64,000 bases of DNA from Anaerosolibacter carboniphilus (GCF_014205875.1 NZ_JACHEN010000006.1:1-64000); one strand, 5' to 3'; positions 1-9,562 are shown, numbered from the stretch's first letter. Made by a program: numbers and translations. Notes: generated from the sequence alone by a model not told the origin.

Positions 1-205
1 AGAACATTCGTAGAAAACTAAGGGTCATTTCACATGATCATTATTTTGAGAACACATTAGTAAATTTTTTTCTTGACAGCAGTTAGCTGGTCTACGGTTG
101 TGTTGTAACATTTATTTATTGCGCAACAAGAGACTACTTGAAAAATGTAGTTTTTTTTGAGATATAAAAAGTATTTAGAAAATTTTAAAAATAATAGCAA
201 ATGTA

Positions 206-233
206 TTGACATGAATAGGCGGTTTGATATAAT
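206..233 (+). promoter_or_regulatory. Sigma-A promoter of the Wood-Ljungdahl (acs) operon
   Basis: TTGACA (206-211) and TATAAT (228-233) are separated by 16 bases, which predicts a start near 240. The -10 element sits inside a perfect 18-base palindrome, TTGATATAATTATATCAA (224-241), so a dimeric regulator could bind over the -10. Bases 1-205 hold no gene I can support. Confidence 0.75.
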
Positions 234-250
234 TATATCAAGGGCATGCA

Positions 251-282
251 TTATCTATACTTGTATATACAAGTATAGATAA
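251..282. promoter_or_regulatory. Perfect 32-base palindrome in the cooS leader
   Basis: Bases 251-282 equal their own reverse complement. The centre contains TATACTTGTATATAC, which recurs exactly near 21540 upstream of fdhA. The palindrome lies about 10-40 bases after the predicted transcription start. It could be an operator acting as a roadblock, or form an RNA hairpin in the leader. No regulator gene for it is visible here. Confidence 0.6.
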
Positions 283-406
283 CATTAAAAGAAAGACTAA
301 ATTTCCAACAAAAAAATATACATATTTACAAGGGGAAAATCCACCATTGGAATCAAATCTTAACAGGAATAGGGGAAATTACACTTTTAAAAAGGGGGAA
401 AAGGAA

Positions 407-2350
407 GTGGATGACAAAATTCTAACAGCCGATAAGGCAACTGCGGAATTGATCAGCAAAGCCAAAAACGATGGCGTGGAAACGGTTTGGGATAGACAAC
501 AAATCATGAAAGCGCCTTGTGGATTTGGCGAAAAAGGTCTTTGCTGCAGACTGTGTGCAATGGGACCGTGCAGAATCAGCCCAACACCAGGAAAAGGAGC
601 ACAAAAGGGACTTTGTGGAGCAACGGCTGATGTGATTGTTTCAAGAAACCTGGCAAGGATGGTAGCTGCTGGAACATCTGCCCACTCTGATCATGGTAGG
701 AGTATTGCCCATGTTCTGCATATGGCAAGCAAGGATGGAAATTACACTGTCAAAGACGAGAGAAAGCTTTTGGAAGTTGCGAAAAGATTGGGAATAGAGA
801 CTGAGAACAAGGATATGTTTGACCTTGCCCATGAAGTGGCAGAATATGCGTTAAATGAGTATGGAAAGCCCTTTGGGAAATTAACAATTCCTCCATCTGT
901 ACCTGAACAAAGGAGAAAATTATGGGAGAAGCTTGATATTGTCCCAAGAGCCATCGATAGAGAAGTGGTTGCGATTATGCACTCTACCCATATGGGTTGT
1001 ATGGCAGATGCTGAGAGTCTCATCACGATGTCTTTAAGAACAGCGTTAGCCGATGGATATGGCGGATCCTATATGGGCACCGAAATAAGTGATATCCTTT
1101 TTGGTACACCAGTGGCAAGAAGCACAGAAGCCAATTTAGGTGTATTAGAACATAATGCGGTAAATATTATTTTACATGGTCATGAACCGGCTCTTTCAGA
1201 AATGATCGTATTGGCAGCGGATGATGCAGAGCTGCTTAAGCTAGTAAAAGAGGTAGGGGCAGAAGGAATCAATGTTACTGGAATGTGTTGTACCGGTAAT
1301 GAAGTGATGATGAGACATGGGGTAAAGATTGCAGGAAACTTCCTACAGCAAGAATTAGCTGTGATTACAGGAGCTGTTGAAGCTGTGGTGGTGGATGTAC
1401 AATGTATTTTCCCTGCATTGCCAGAACTGGCAGAAGCATATCACACGAAGTTTATTACGACATCACCTAAGGCCAGAATAACTGGCGCAACGCACATTGA
1501 GTTTGACGAGGCAACAGCATATGAATCCGCAAAAAATATCGTTAGAGAAGCGATCTTAAACTATAAGAATCGCAATAAGGAAAAGGTTTTTATACCTGGT
1601 TCTAAGAATCATGCCACCGTTGGATTTAGTAATAGAACCATCATTAATCATCTGGATAAGGTAGTAAATTCACACATCGACCCAACAGGAACTTTTAAAC
1701 CATTGGCAGATTGTTTAACATCAGGGGTACTAAGAGGCGCAGTGGGTGTCGTAGGATGTAACAACCCTAAAAAAGTTCATGATCAAAGCATGATAGAAAT
1801 TATTAAAACGATGATTGCCAATGATATTATCGTAGTAGCTACAGGTTGTGCAGCTCAAGCGGCGGCAAAGGCAGGATTATTAAGTAAGGATGCAAGAAGG
1901 CTTGCCGGTAAAGGACTTGCCACAGTATGTGAACTGGTGGATATCCCTCCTGTATTGCACATGGGCTCCTGTGTAGATATTTCGCGTATTATGGAACTTG
2001 TAGGAGAAGTTGCAAAGCTTTTGGGTGTAGACAATTGCGATTTGCCAGTTGTGGGGATCGCCCCAGAATGGATGTCAGAGAAAGCTGTTGCAATTGGACA
2101 CTATGTTGTTGCTTCGGGTATAGATACCTGGCTGGGCATTACACCGCCAATCATGGGAAGTGAAGAAGTGGTAGATATCTTAACAAATAGAATAGAAGAA
2201 ATGGTTGGAGCAAAATTCTTTATTGAAGAAGATCCAATGAAAGCGTCTAGACAAATGATAGAGCGAATAGAATTAAAACGTAGAAGACTAGATAAGAAAA
2301 TGGAATTAAAGGATCTATCTATGGAAGAGGCAGCAGCAGCTAAAGAATAA
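407..2350 (+). CDS. cooS: Anaerobic carbon monoxide dehydrogenase, catalytic Ni-Fe subunit (CooS/AcsA)
   Basis: Catalyses CO2/CO interconversion and supplies CO to acetyl-CoA synthase. The N-terminus carries the cysteine series for the B and D Fe-S clusters (CGF..GLCCRLC..GPC). C-cluster ligands are visible in the STHMGC, VQCIF, VGCNNP, ATGCAA and MGSCVD segments. The conserved late EWMSEKAVAIGHYV segment is present, and the length is normal for the family. I chose GTG 407 because AAGGGGG (391-397) lies nine bases before it. An in-frame TTG at 347, behind AAGGGG, would add 20 residues that look like translated leader. The gene is first in the cooS-cooC-cooC-acsDCEB operon. Identity is certain; the start is less so. 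Confidence 0.95.
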   Translation: MDDKILTADKATAELISKAKNDGVETVWDRQQIMKAPCGFGEKGLCCRLCAMGPCRISPTPGKGAQKGLCGATADVIVSRNLARMVAAGTSAHSDHGRSIAHVLHMASKDGNYTVKDERKLLEVAKRLGIETENKDMFDLAHEVAEYALNEYGKPFGKLTIPPSVPEQRRKLWEKLDIVPRAIDREVVAIMHSTHMGCMADAESLITMSLRTALADGYGGSYMGTEISDILFGTPVARSTEANLGVLEHNAVNIILHGHEPALSEMIVLAADDAELLKLVKEVGAEGINVTGMCCTGNEVMMRHGVKIAGNFLQQELAVITGAVEAVVVDVQCIFPALPELAEAYHTKFITTSPKARITGATHIEFDEATAYESAKNIVREAILNYKNRNKEKVFIPGSKNHATVGFSNRTIINHLDKVVNSHIDPTGTFKPLADCLTSGVLRGAVGVVGCNNPKKVHDQSMIEIIKTMIANDIIVVATGCAAQAAAKAGLLSKDARRLAGKGLATVCELVDIPPVLHMGSCVDISRIMELVGEVAKLLGVDNCDLPVVGIAPEWMSEKAVAIGHYVVASGIDTWLGITPPIMGSEEVVDILTNRIEEMVGAKFFIEEDPMKASRQMIERIELKRRRLDKKMELKDLSMEEAAAAKE

Positions 2351-2365
2351 GGACAGGTGAAGACG

Positions 2366-3151
2366 ATGAAAATAGCAATCACAGGAAAAGGTGGCGTTGG
2401 CAAAACAACCTTCGCAGCCATATTAAGCAGATTATTTGCAGACGAAGGATACAGGGTGTTGGCCGTTGACGCCGATCCTGATCCAAATCTAGCGCTGGCA
2501 TTAGGCTTTCCGGAGGAAAAGATGCATCAAATCATGCCGATCTCTGAAATGAAAAAATTAGTTGCTGAGCGAACAAATTCTACCTCAGAGTCTTTTGGCA
2601 AAATGTTTAAGATGAATCCAAAGGTTGATGATATCCCTGAAAGATATTGTACAAAATTTAATGGGGTCAACATCTTAACCATGGGAACTGTAGATACCGC
2701 TGGAATGGGGTGCTTCTGTCCTGAAAATGTGTTATTAAAAAAGCTTACTTCTCATCTCATACTGCAAAATAAGGATGTTGTTATCATGGATATGGAGGCT
2801 GGCATTGAACATCTAGGCAGAGGTACTGCCCAAGGGGTGAATGCTTTTATTGTAGTGGTAGAGCCTGGTATAAGAAGCATTCAAACCTATAATCATGTAA
2901 AAAACCTTGCAAAAGGTATTGGGGTTGAGCAGGTTCTTGTGGTTGGAAACAAAATCAGAAATAAAGATGATGAAGCCTATATTCTTCAATATGTGGATGA
3001 AGCTGCTTGTTTGGGATTTATTCACCATAGCAATGAAGTCATAAATTCTGACCGAGCCAATCGATCTCCTTATGGCAGTGATGAGAAAGTAATCACAGCG
3101 GTTAAGGCTATCAAAGATAAGATCATAAAAGGGATTGGAGAATCAATATAA
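2366..3151 (+). CDS. cooC: CODH nickel-insertion ATPase, CooC type
   Basis: MinD/SIMIBI-class ATPase expected to help load nickel into the CODH C-cluster. The deviant Walker A (GKGGVGKT, residues 7-14) starts immediately after the N-terminus. VDADPDPN follows near residue 34, and a CxC pair (C116, C118, in GMGCFCPE) matches the dimer-interface metal site known for CooC proteins. ATG 2366 is preferred over GTG 2357 because AGGTG lies six bases upstream and homologues begin MKIAITGKGG. It directly follows cooS with a 15-base gap, consistent with co-translation. A second member of the family follows at 3260. Confidence 0.9.
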   Translation: MKIAITGKGGVGKTTFAAILSRLFADEGYRVLAVDADPDPNLALALGFPEEKMHQIMPISEMKKLVAERTNSTSESFGKMFKMNPKVDDIPERYCTKFNGVNILTMGTVDTAGMGCFCPENVLLKKLTSHLILQNKDVVIMDMEAGIEHLGRGTAQGVNAFIVVVEPGIRSIQTYNHVKNLAKGIGVEQVLVVGNKIRNKDDEAYILQYVDEAACLGFIHHSNEVINSDRANRSPYGSDEKVITAVKAIKDKIIKGIGESI

Positions 3152-3167
3152 AGTATTATAAGACCAG

Positions 3168-3194
3168 GGGCGAATGCATGGCATGCATTTGCCC
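3168..3194 (+). other. Strong intercistronic hairpin between the two cooC genes
   Basis: A 12-bp stem (GGGCGAATGCAT against ATGCATTTGCCC, one G-U pair) closes a three-base loop. No T-run follows, so it is unlikely to be an intrinsic terminator. It may be an mRNA processing or stabilising element that tunes expression before acsD. Confidence 0.6.
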
Positions 3195-3259
3195 GTAATG
3201 CATTATAAAAATAGATGGGGAGTTACACCCTGTCCTAATCAAAAGAAGGGGGAGGCAGC

Positions 3260-4027
3260 ATGGGGTATAAAATAGCGGTGGCAGGAAAAGGTGGAACAGG
3301 GAAAACGAGTTTGACAGGACTTCTTATTGATTATCTAGTGAAAGCGGGAGAAAAACCAATTCTTGCTGTGGATGCTGATGCCAATGCCAATCTAAACGAA
3401 GTTTTAGGAGAAGAACTGGAGATAACCATCGGTGAATTGAAGGAAGAAATCAACAGGGCTGAAGCATCGGGCAGTGGATTCCCAGGAGGGATGACAAAGG
3501 CAGATTACATGAAACTTCGGCTCAATGCTGCCATCGTTGAAGGAAATGGGTATGACATGCTGGTGATGGGTAGAACACAGGGTGAGGGTTGTTACTGCTA
3601 TGTAAATGGCTTACTAAAAACCCAACTAGACCTTCTCACGAAAAACTATAAATATTTTGTTATAGACAATGAAGCAGGGATGGAGCATTTAAGCAGGGGG
3701 ACTGTAAAAGATATCAATACCTTGCTATTGGTAAGTGATTGCTCTACCAGAGGAATTCAAGCAGCAGGAAGGATTAGGAAATTAGTTGGCGAATTAAGAC
3801 TAAAGATACCACAGGTTTATCTTATTGTAAATCGAGCACCGCAGGGTGAATTAAATGAAGGAATAAAAGCAGAAATAGAGAAGCAAGAATTAGAACTAAT
3901 CGGGGTTGTGCCCATGGATCCCATGATTTATGAATATGACTCGAATGGGAAACCATTGGTGAAGTTACCAGAAAATGCCGTATCCAGACAGGCAATAGGA
4001 GAAATCATTGCAAAATTAGGTTTGTAA
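3260..4027 (+). CDS. Second CooC/AcsF-like nickel-insertion ATPase
   Basis: Same ATPase family as the gene at 2366 but clearly diverged. It has Walker A GKGGTGKT (residues 9-16), VDADANANLNE near residue 37, and a CxC pair (C111, C113, in GEGCYCYV). ATG 3260 follows AAGGGGG. In acetogens one copy is thought to serve CODH and the other the acetyl-CoA synthase/CODH complex. The position directly before acsD suggests this is the AcsF/CooC2 type maturing the A-cluster enzyme. That assignment is inference; membership of the family is secure. Confidence 0.88.
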   Translation: MGYKIAVAGKGGTGKTSLTGLLIDYLVKAGEKPILAVDADANANLNEVLGEELEITIGELKEEINRAEASGSGFPGGMTKADYMKLRLNAAIVEGNGYDMLVMGRTQGEGCYCYVNGLLKTQLDLLTKNYKYFVIDNEAGMEHLSRGTVKDINTLLLVSDCSTRGIQAAGRIRKLVGELRLKIPQVYLIVNRAPQGELNEGIKAEIEKQELELIGVVPMDPMIYEYDSNGKPLVKLPENAVSRQAIGEIIAKLGL

Positions 4028-4051
4028 AGTATTTTAAAGGGGGCGAATGAT

Positions 4052-4999
4052 GTGGCTTTTAAACAATCAGTACAAAAGTTTACAGGGAAAATCAATGAAG
4101 TAGAAATCGGAACTGGAGAAAAGGCGATAAAATTAGGTGGAGAAAACGTAATGCCTTTTTACAGTTTCGATGGCAGCATGGGACAAAGACCGAAGGTTGG
4201 AATGGAGATACTGGATGTTTATCCAGAAGCTTGGTGTGATTCATTAAAGGGAATATATAAGGACGTTGCCAATGATTCGGTAGCATGGGCTAAATTTGTG
4301 GAAGAAAAGTTTCATCCAGACTTTATCTGCCTAAAGTTTGAAGGTTCAGACCCGAACGGATTGAATAAGTCTGTCGATGAATGTGCAACTCTTGCCAAAC
4401 AGGTTGCCCAGAGTGTTGCCTTGCCATTGGTTATTGCAGGATCAAACAATCACGAGAAAGATGGACAATTGTTTGAAAAAGTTGCACAAGCATTGGAAGG
4501 AAGCAATGTATTGCTATTGGCTGCTGTTGAGGAAAACTATAAAACTGTGGGCGCAGCTGGTGGATTGGCGTATAAGCATAAGGTTGGAGCAGAATCTTCT
4601 GTAGATATCAACCTGGCAAAACAATTAAATATTTTACTTACTCAATTGGGCGTTAAGGCAGAAGATATGGTTATGAATGTAGGCTGTGCTGCTGTAGGTT
4701 ATGGATTCGAATACGTTACGTCCACCATGGACAGAATCAGGCTTGCCGCCTTTGGACAAAATGATAAAACCCTTCAAATGCCCATCATGGCACCAGTTTC
4801 CTTTGAAACATGGAGCGTAAAGGAATCCATTGCCAGTGAAGAAGAGATGGCAGATTGGGGATGCCAAGAAGAAAGAGGCATTGCCATGGAGGTTTCTACG
4901 GCTGCAAGCATGTTAACAGGTGGCGCCGATGCGGTAATCTTGCGTCATCCAAAGTCTGTTGAAACGGTGAATACATTTATTAAGGAAATCGTAGGTTAA
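4052..4999 (+). CDS. acsD: Corrinoid iron-sulfur protein, small (beta) subunit
   Basis: Small subunit of the CFeSP, which carries the methyl group from methyltetrahydrofolate to acetyl-CoA synthase. The 315-residue protein is a TIM-barrel protein without Fe-S cysteines. Family stretches visible are MPFYSFDG near the N-terminus, FICLKFEG in the middle and GGADAVILRHP near the C-terminus. The start is GTG 4052, with AAAGGGGG eight bases upstream. It lies 24 bases before acsC, its partner subunit. Confidence 0.93.
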   Translation: MAFKQSVQKFTGKINEVEIGTGEKAIKLGGENVMPFYSFDGSMGQRPKVGMEILDVYPEAWCDSLKGIYKDVANDSVAWAKFVEEKFHPDFICLKFEGSDPNGLNKSVDECATLAKQVAQSVALPLVIAGSNNHEKDGQLFEKVAQALEGSNVLLLAAVEENYKTVGAAGGLAYKHKVGAESSVDINLAKQLNILLTQLGVKAEDMVMNVGCAAVGYGFEYVTSTMDRIRLAAFGQNDKTLQMPIMAPVSFETWSVKESIASEEEMADWGCQEERGIAMEVSTAASMLTGGADAVILRHPKSVETVNTFIKEIVG

Positions 5000-5022
5000 C
5001 TATTAACAAGGGGGAGAGAAAA

Positions 5023-6387
5023 ATGGCTTTAACAGGTTTAGATATATTCAAATTAACACCCAAAAAGAATTGTAAAGATTGTGGCTTCCCAACTTGTTTA
5101 GCATTTTCAATGAAAGTTGCTACAGGGGGAATTGAAATAGAAAAATGTCCTCATATGAGTCCAGAATCCTTGGCAAAGCTGTCTGACGCTACGGCGCCGC
5201 TGATGAAAACAGTGACAGTAGGAAAAGGTGATGGAGCGTTCAAACTAGGCGGAGAAACGGTACTGTTTAGGCATGAAAAAACCTTCGTAAACAGAAGCAG
5301 ATTTGCTGTCATACTATCCGATGCCATGACAGATGAAGAAATTGAAGCGAAGATTGCCAATGTAAAGAAAATTAACTATGTAAGAATCGGCGAAGAAATG
5401 AAAGTGGAAATCATAGGATGTAAATATGGTGGAAACAAGGAAAAATATCTAAGCTTAATTCAGAAGGTTAAAGAAAATGATTTGCATGGTGCATATATGT
5501 TGGTATGTGAAGATGCTGACGTGGTGAAGGAAGCGTTGGTATTGGTAAAAGAGGAAAATCCAATTGTCTATGGAGCCAATAAAGAAAACTATAAGGAAAT
5601 GGTAGAACTGGTTAAGAAAGATAAGCTTCCATTAGGGGTTCATGGGGGAAGCCTAGAAGAACTTTACGGGTTGGTTGAAGAGATTCAAAAACTGGATCAT
5701 AGGGAGCTTATATTAAATGTAGGATCTTCTTCCGTGAAAGAAGCCTATGAAAATTCAGTGCAAATAAGAAGAATCGCCCTAAAAGAAGAGGATAGAACCT
5801 TTGGATATCCATCTATCGTATTCGTCAATGAACTGGCCAAGGGAAATAAGCATTTGGAGATTGCAGTGGCTTCTACCTTTGTCATGAAATATGGTTCTAT
5901 CATTGTGCTAGAAGATATTGATTATGCAAGGGCATTGCCGCTATTTGCCTTGAGACAAAACATATTTACGGATCCTCAAAGACCCATGAGGGTTGAACCA
6001 AACGTATACCAGATCAATAGCGCCGATGAAAATGCACCAGTGCTTGTTACCGTTGACTTTGCACTGACCTATTTCATCGTATCAGGAGAAATAGAAAGAT
6101 CCAAAGTGCCGGTACAATTAGCCATTCCTGATGCAGGTGGTTATTCCGTATTGACAGCATGGGCTGCAGGAAAGTTTGGCGGTTCCAGCATTGCAAAGTT
6201 CATTAAAGAGAGTGGATTAGACGAAAACCATAACTGTAAAAAGCTTGTATTGCCAGGAAAGGTAGCCGTACTTAAGGGAGATATAGAAGAGAATCTGCCA
6301 GGATGGGAAGTTATCGTAGGACCAGATGAAGCCATGCATTTGCCTAAGTTCTTGAAGGGGCTTCAAGTGGAAGCTTTGGCGCTGTAA
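5023..6387 (+). CDS. acsC: Corrinoid iron-sulfur protein, large (gamma) subunit
   Basis: Binds the corrinoid that accepts the methyl group and a [4Fe-4S] cluster used for reductive activation. The N-terminal cluster motif is visible (NCKDCGFPTC about residues 16-25, then KCPHMSP near residue 46). A TIM-barrel middle and a C-terminal corrinoid-binding region follow. The length of 454 residues is normal. The start is ATG 5023 behind AAGGGGGAG. It works with AcsD, AcsE and AcsB, and is re-reduced by AcsV encoded at 9691. Confidence 0.94.
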   Translation: MALTGLDIFKLTPKKNCKDCGFPTCLAFSMKVATGGIEIEKCPHMSPESLAKLSDATAPLMKTVTVGKGDGAFKLGGETVLFRHEKTFVNRSRFAVILSDAMTDEEIEAKIANVKKINYVRIGEEMKVEIIGCKYGGNKEKYLSLIQKVKENDLHGAYMLVCEDADVVKEALVLVKEENPIVYGANKENYKEMVELVKKDKLPLGVHGGSLEELYGLVEEIQKLDHRELILNVGSSSVKEAYENSVQIRRIALKEEDRTFGYPSIVFVNELAKGNKHLEIAVASTFVMKYGSIIVLEDIDYARALPLFALRQNIFTDPQRPMRVEPNVYQINSADENAPVLVTVDFALTYFIVSGEIERSKVPVQLAIPDAGGYSVLTAWAAGKFGGSSIAKFIKESGLDENHNCKKLVLPGKVAVLKGDIEENLPGWEVIVGPDEAMHLPKFLKGLQVEALAL

Positions 6388-6430
6388 GTTGTGAAATTTG
6401 TGACTATTTCAAAGCTCTAAAGAATAGGAA

Positions 6431-6480
6431 TATAAGTATAAGGTTGTTCGAAAAATTAGATTCATTTCCTTATACTTATA
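6431..6480 (+). other. Inverted repeat between acsC and acsE
   Basis: A perfect 13-bp inverted repeat (TATAAGTATAAGG at 6431-6443, CCTTATACTTATA at 6468-6480) encloses a 24-base loop. The stem is AT-rich and followed by ATCTTTTTC. It could be a weak internal terminator, an RNase processing site, or an operator for an internal promoter. The 132-base acsC-acsE gap is the largest inside this operon except the cooC-cooC gap. Confidence 0.5.
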
Positions 6481-6519
6481 ATCTTTTTCATAATCTTAAA
6501 CAAAAAAGGGGGACCAAAG

Positions 6520-7305
6520 ATGGAAAAATTTATGATTATTGGAGAGCGGATTCACTGTATATCTCCAATCATTAGAAAGGCACTGGCAGAAAGAAATCCA
6601 GATCCAATCTTACAGAGGGCAAGAGAGCAAATCGAAGCAGGCGCGGATTACATAGATGTAAATATTGGACCGGCTGAAAGAGATGGGGAAGAAGTCATGT
6701 CCTGGGCAGTCCAACTAATCCAAAATGAATTTGATAACATTCCTCTTGCCTTGGATACGGTAAACAAAAAAGCTATCGACGCTGGCATTAAGGTTTACAA
6801 CAGGGAGAAAGGAAAGCCAATCATCAACTCAGCTGATGCAGGGGACAGAGTGGAAATGATCGATTTAGCAGCGGCAAACGATGCGATGGTGATTGCATTA
6901 TGCTCAAAATCAGGTATTCCAAGGGACAATGATGAGCGTATGGCCTATTGTACGGAATTGTTAGAAAGGGCTATGTCTCTAGGATTAGAGCCTACGGATA
7001 TATTGTTCGATCCATTGTTCCTTGTTATCAAAGGAATGCAGGAAAAACAGGTAGAGGTCTTAGAAGCCATTCGCATGATGAGTGAAATGGGACTGAAGAC
7101 TACTGGCGGTCTAAGCAACATTTCCAATGGAGCACCAAAAGAAATCAGACCAATTTTAGATTCTGCACTCTTAGCTATGGCTATACAATGTGGATTATCT
7201 TCAGCCATTGTAAATCCATGCGACCGAAGATTAGTTGAAACCATTAAATCCTGCGACATCATTAAAGGCAATATATTGTATGCTGACTCTTTTCTAGAGC
7301 TATAA
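6520..7305 (+). CDS. acsE: Methyltetrahydrofolate:corrinoid iron-sulfur protein methyltransferase
   Basis: Moves the methyl group from methyl-THF to the cobalt of CFeSP and so joins the methyl and carbonyl branches. The 261-residue protein is a pterin-binding TIM barrel: GERIHCISP at the N-terminus, GADYIDVNIGP near residue 40, LALDTVNKKA near 75 and TTGGLSNISNGAP near 195. ATG 6520 follows AAAGGGGG. It lies 19 bases before acsB. Confidence 0.94.
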   Translation: MEKFMIIGERIHCISPIIRKALAERNPDPILQRAREQIEAGADYIDVNIGPAERDGEEVMSWAVQLIQNEFDNIPLALDTVNKKAIDAGIKVYNREKGKPIINSADAGDRVEMIDLAAANDAMVIALCSKSGIPRDNDERMAYCTELLERAMSLGLEPTDILFDPLFLVIKGMQEKQVEVLEAIRMMSEMGLKTTGGLSNISNGAPKEIRPILDSALLAMAIQCGLSSAIVNPCDRRLVETIKSCDIIKGNILYADSFLEL

Positions 7306-7324
7306 AATTAAAGGGGGTTTTACA

Positions 7325-9454
7325 ATGAATTTGTTTCAAACGGTTTTCACTGGTTCAAATCAAGCTTTGCAAGCCGCTCAGGGTGTTGTGAAGCAGATCA
7401 TTGAAGAAAAAGGTAGAGACCACAAAGTAGCGTTCCCCGACACAGCCTATTTTCTTCCTGTTATCTATGCAGCGACTGGAATAAAAATTAAGACAGTAGG
7501 AGATCTAGAAGGTGCGCTGGATATCGTAAAAAGCCTTATCGTAGAAGAAGAAAAACTAGAAAATGTCTTGAATTCAGGACTATCTACTGCTGTATCTGCA
7601 GAAATTATCGAGGCTGTTAAGTATGCAAGTCAAGAAAATCCCTATGAAAATGAGCCTGGCATCGGATTCGTATCTGATCCAATCATCCGTTCTTTGGGTG
7701 TACCTTTGGTTACAGGAGATATTCCAGGTGTGGCTGTATTGTTGGGTGAGGCTGTAGATAGCGAATCTGCTGGAAAAGTAATCAAGGATTACCAGTCAAA
7801 GGGTTTGCTTACTTTCCTTACAGGAAAAATCATTGATCAAGCCGTTGAAGCTGGCGTTAAGATGGGATTAGAATTAAGGGTTATCCCCCTAGGATATGAT
7901 GTTACATCTGTGATTCATGTTGTTTCCGTTGCCATCAGAGCGGCCCTAATATTTGGTAACGTTGAGCCAGGAAAGTTGAATGACTTCTTGACCTATACAA
8001 AAAATAGAGTACCAGCCTTTGTAAATGCCTTTGGTCCATTAAGCGAATTGGTTGTTTCCTGCGGCGCCGGAGCCATTGCCCTTGGGTTCCCTGTGATCTG
8101 CGATACAGAGGTTCCGGAGGTTCCAACTTGCTTATTAACACAGAAAGATTATGATAAGACTGTAAAGACTTCTTTAGAAGCTAGAAATATTAAGATCAAA
8201 GTAACGGAAATTCCAATTCCAGTGGCCTTTGCTGCAGCATTTGAAGGAGAGAGAATTAGGAAAGATGATATGTTCGCTGAGTTTGGCGGATCAAAAACAC
8301 CTTCTTGGGAACTGGTAGTAGCAAGGGATATGGGAGAAGTGGAAGATCATAAGATTGAAATTATCGGTCCAGATATCGATACCATTACAGAAACACCCGG
8401 CAGACTTCCATTGGCTGTGCTGGTAGAGGTTGCAGGAAAGAATATGCAGGAAGACTTTGAGCCTGTGTTGGAGAGAAGGCTTCACTACTTCATGAACTAC
8501 ATTGAAGGTGTAATGCACGTGGGACAAAGAAATATCACATGGATAAGAATCGGTAAAGATGCATATGCAAAAGGCTTTAGATTGAAGCATATTGGAGAAG
8601 TAATCTATGCTAAAATGTTGGATGAGTTTGACTCTGTTGTGGACAAATGTCAAATCACCATCATTACCGATGAACAAAAAGTTAAAGAATTGTTGAGCAA
8701 GGATGCAGAACCAAAATATATTGCAAGGGATGAAAGATTGGCTTCCCTTGTGGATGAAAGCGTGGATACGTTCTATACCTGTAACCTTTGTCAATCCTTC
8801 GCGCCAGCCCATGTATGCGTCGTAACACCAGAAAGATTGGGATTATGTGGTGCTGTAAGCTGGTTAGATGCAAAAGCAACGAAGGAATTAGATCCTCATG
8901 GACCATGTCAACCAATCAAGAAAGATGGATTGGAAGATGAAACCCTTGGTATTTGGAATGAAGTGAATAAAGCAGTAGAAGAGATTTCCCAAGGTGCAGT
9001 CAGCAGGGTTACATTATACAGCTTACTGGTAGATCCAATGACCTCCTGTGGATGTTTTGAATGTATTTGCGGCATCATGCCTGAGGCAAATGGTGTAGTG
9101 ATTGTGAATAGAGAGTTTGGCGGACAGACACCAGTAGGAATGACCTTTGGTGAGCTTGCATCCATGACAGGAGGCGGTGTACAAACGCCAGGCTTCATGG
9201 GACACGGAAGACATTTCATTGCCTCAAGAAAGTTTATCAGTGCAGAGGGCGGAGTCCAAAGGATTGTTTGGATGCCTAAGGAATTGAAGGAGTATGTAGC
9301 TGAGAAGTTAAATGCCACAGCAAAAGCTGAATTCGGCATAGAGAATTTTGTTGATATGATTTGTGATGAAACCATATCAACGGATTCTGAAGAGGTATTG
9401 AACTTCTTAACAGAGAAAGGTCATCCAGCCCTCGTGATGGATCCAATGATGTAG
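7325..9454 (+). CDS. acsB: Acetyl-CoA synthase (CODH/ACS complex subunit)
   Basis: Condenses the CFeSP methyl group, CO and CoA into acetyl-CoA at the Ni-Ni-[4Fe-4S] A-cluster. The cluster ligands are visible: CNLC about residue 484, the following HVC and GLCG, and the Cys-Gly-Cys motif in SCGCFECICG near residue 571, which holds the distal nickel. The length of 709 residues is slightly shorter than the well-known Moorella enzyme. ATG 7325 follows AAAGGGGG. Last gene of the cooS operon; a terminator follows at 9529. Confidence 0.95.
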   Translation: MNLFQTVFTGSNQALQAAQGVVKQIIEEKGRDHKVAFPDTAYFLPVIYAATGIKIKTVGDLEGALDIVKSLIVEEEKLENVLNSGLSTAVSAEIIEAVKYASQENPYENEPGIGFVSDPIIRSLGVPLVTGDIPGVAVLLGEAVDSESAGKVIKDYQSKGLLTFLTGKIIDQAVEAGVKMGLELRVIPLGYDVTSVIHVVSVAIRAALIFGNVEPGKLNDFLTYTKNRVPAFVNAFGPLSELVVSCGAGAIALGFPVICDTEVPEVPTCLLTQKDYDKTVKTSLEARNIKIKVTEIPIPVAFAAAFEGERIRKDDMFAEFGGSKTPSWELVVARDMGEVEDHKIEIIGPDIDTITETPGRLPLAVLVEVAGKNMQEDFEPVLERRLHYFMNYIEGVMHVGQRNITWIRIGKDAYAKGFRLKHIGEVIYAKMLDEFDSVVDKCQITIITDEQKVKELLSKDAEPKYIARDERLASLVDESVDTFYTCNLCQSFAPAHVCVVTPERLGLCGAVSWLDAKATKELDPHGPCQPIKKDGLEDETLGIWNEVNKAVEEISQGAVSRVTLYSLLVDPMTSCGCFECICGIMPEANGVVIVNREFGGQTPVGMTFGELASMTGGGVQTPGFMGHGRHFIASRKFISAEGGVQRIVWMPKELKEYVAEKLNATAKAEFGIENFVDMICDETISTDSEEVLNFLTEKGHPALVMDPMM

Positions 9455-9528
9455 TTGAAATGAAGCAAACGAGGCGAATCCGAGAAATAAGATGAGACTG
9501 ATTTGCAGACAGGGCTAAAATAGTATAG

Positions 9529-9562
9529 AAGCTTCCCCAAATTCTATTTGGGGGAGCTTTTA
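9529..9562 (+). terminator. Intrinsic terminator after acsB
   Basis: AAGCTTCCCCAAAT pairs with ATTTGGGGGAGCTT around a three-base loop, and a short T-run follows. It ends the cooS-acsB transcript. acsV begins 128 bases later and may have its own promoter or depend on read-through. Confidence 0.85.

Noticed and set aside
57-251. Minus-strand 64-residue frame upstream of cooS
   Set aside because: AT-rich composition, no ribosome site, and it overlaps the promoter and the palindrome region.
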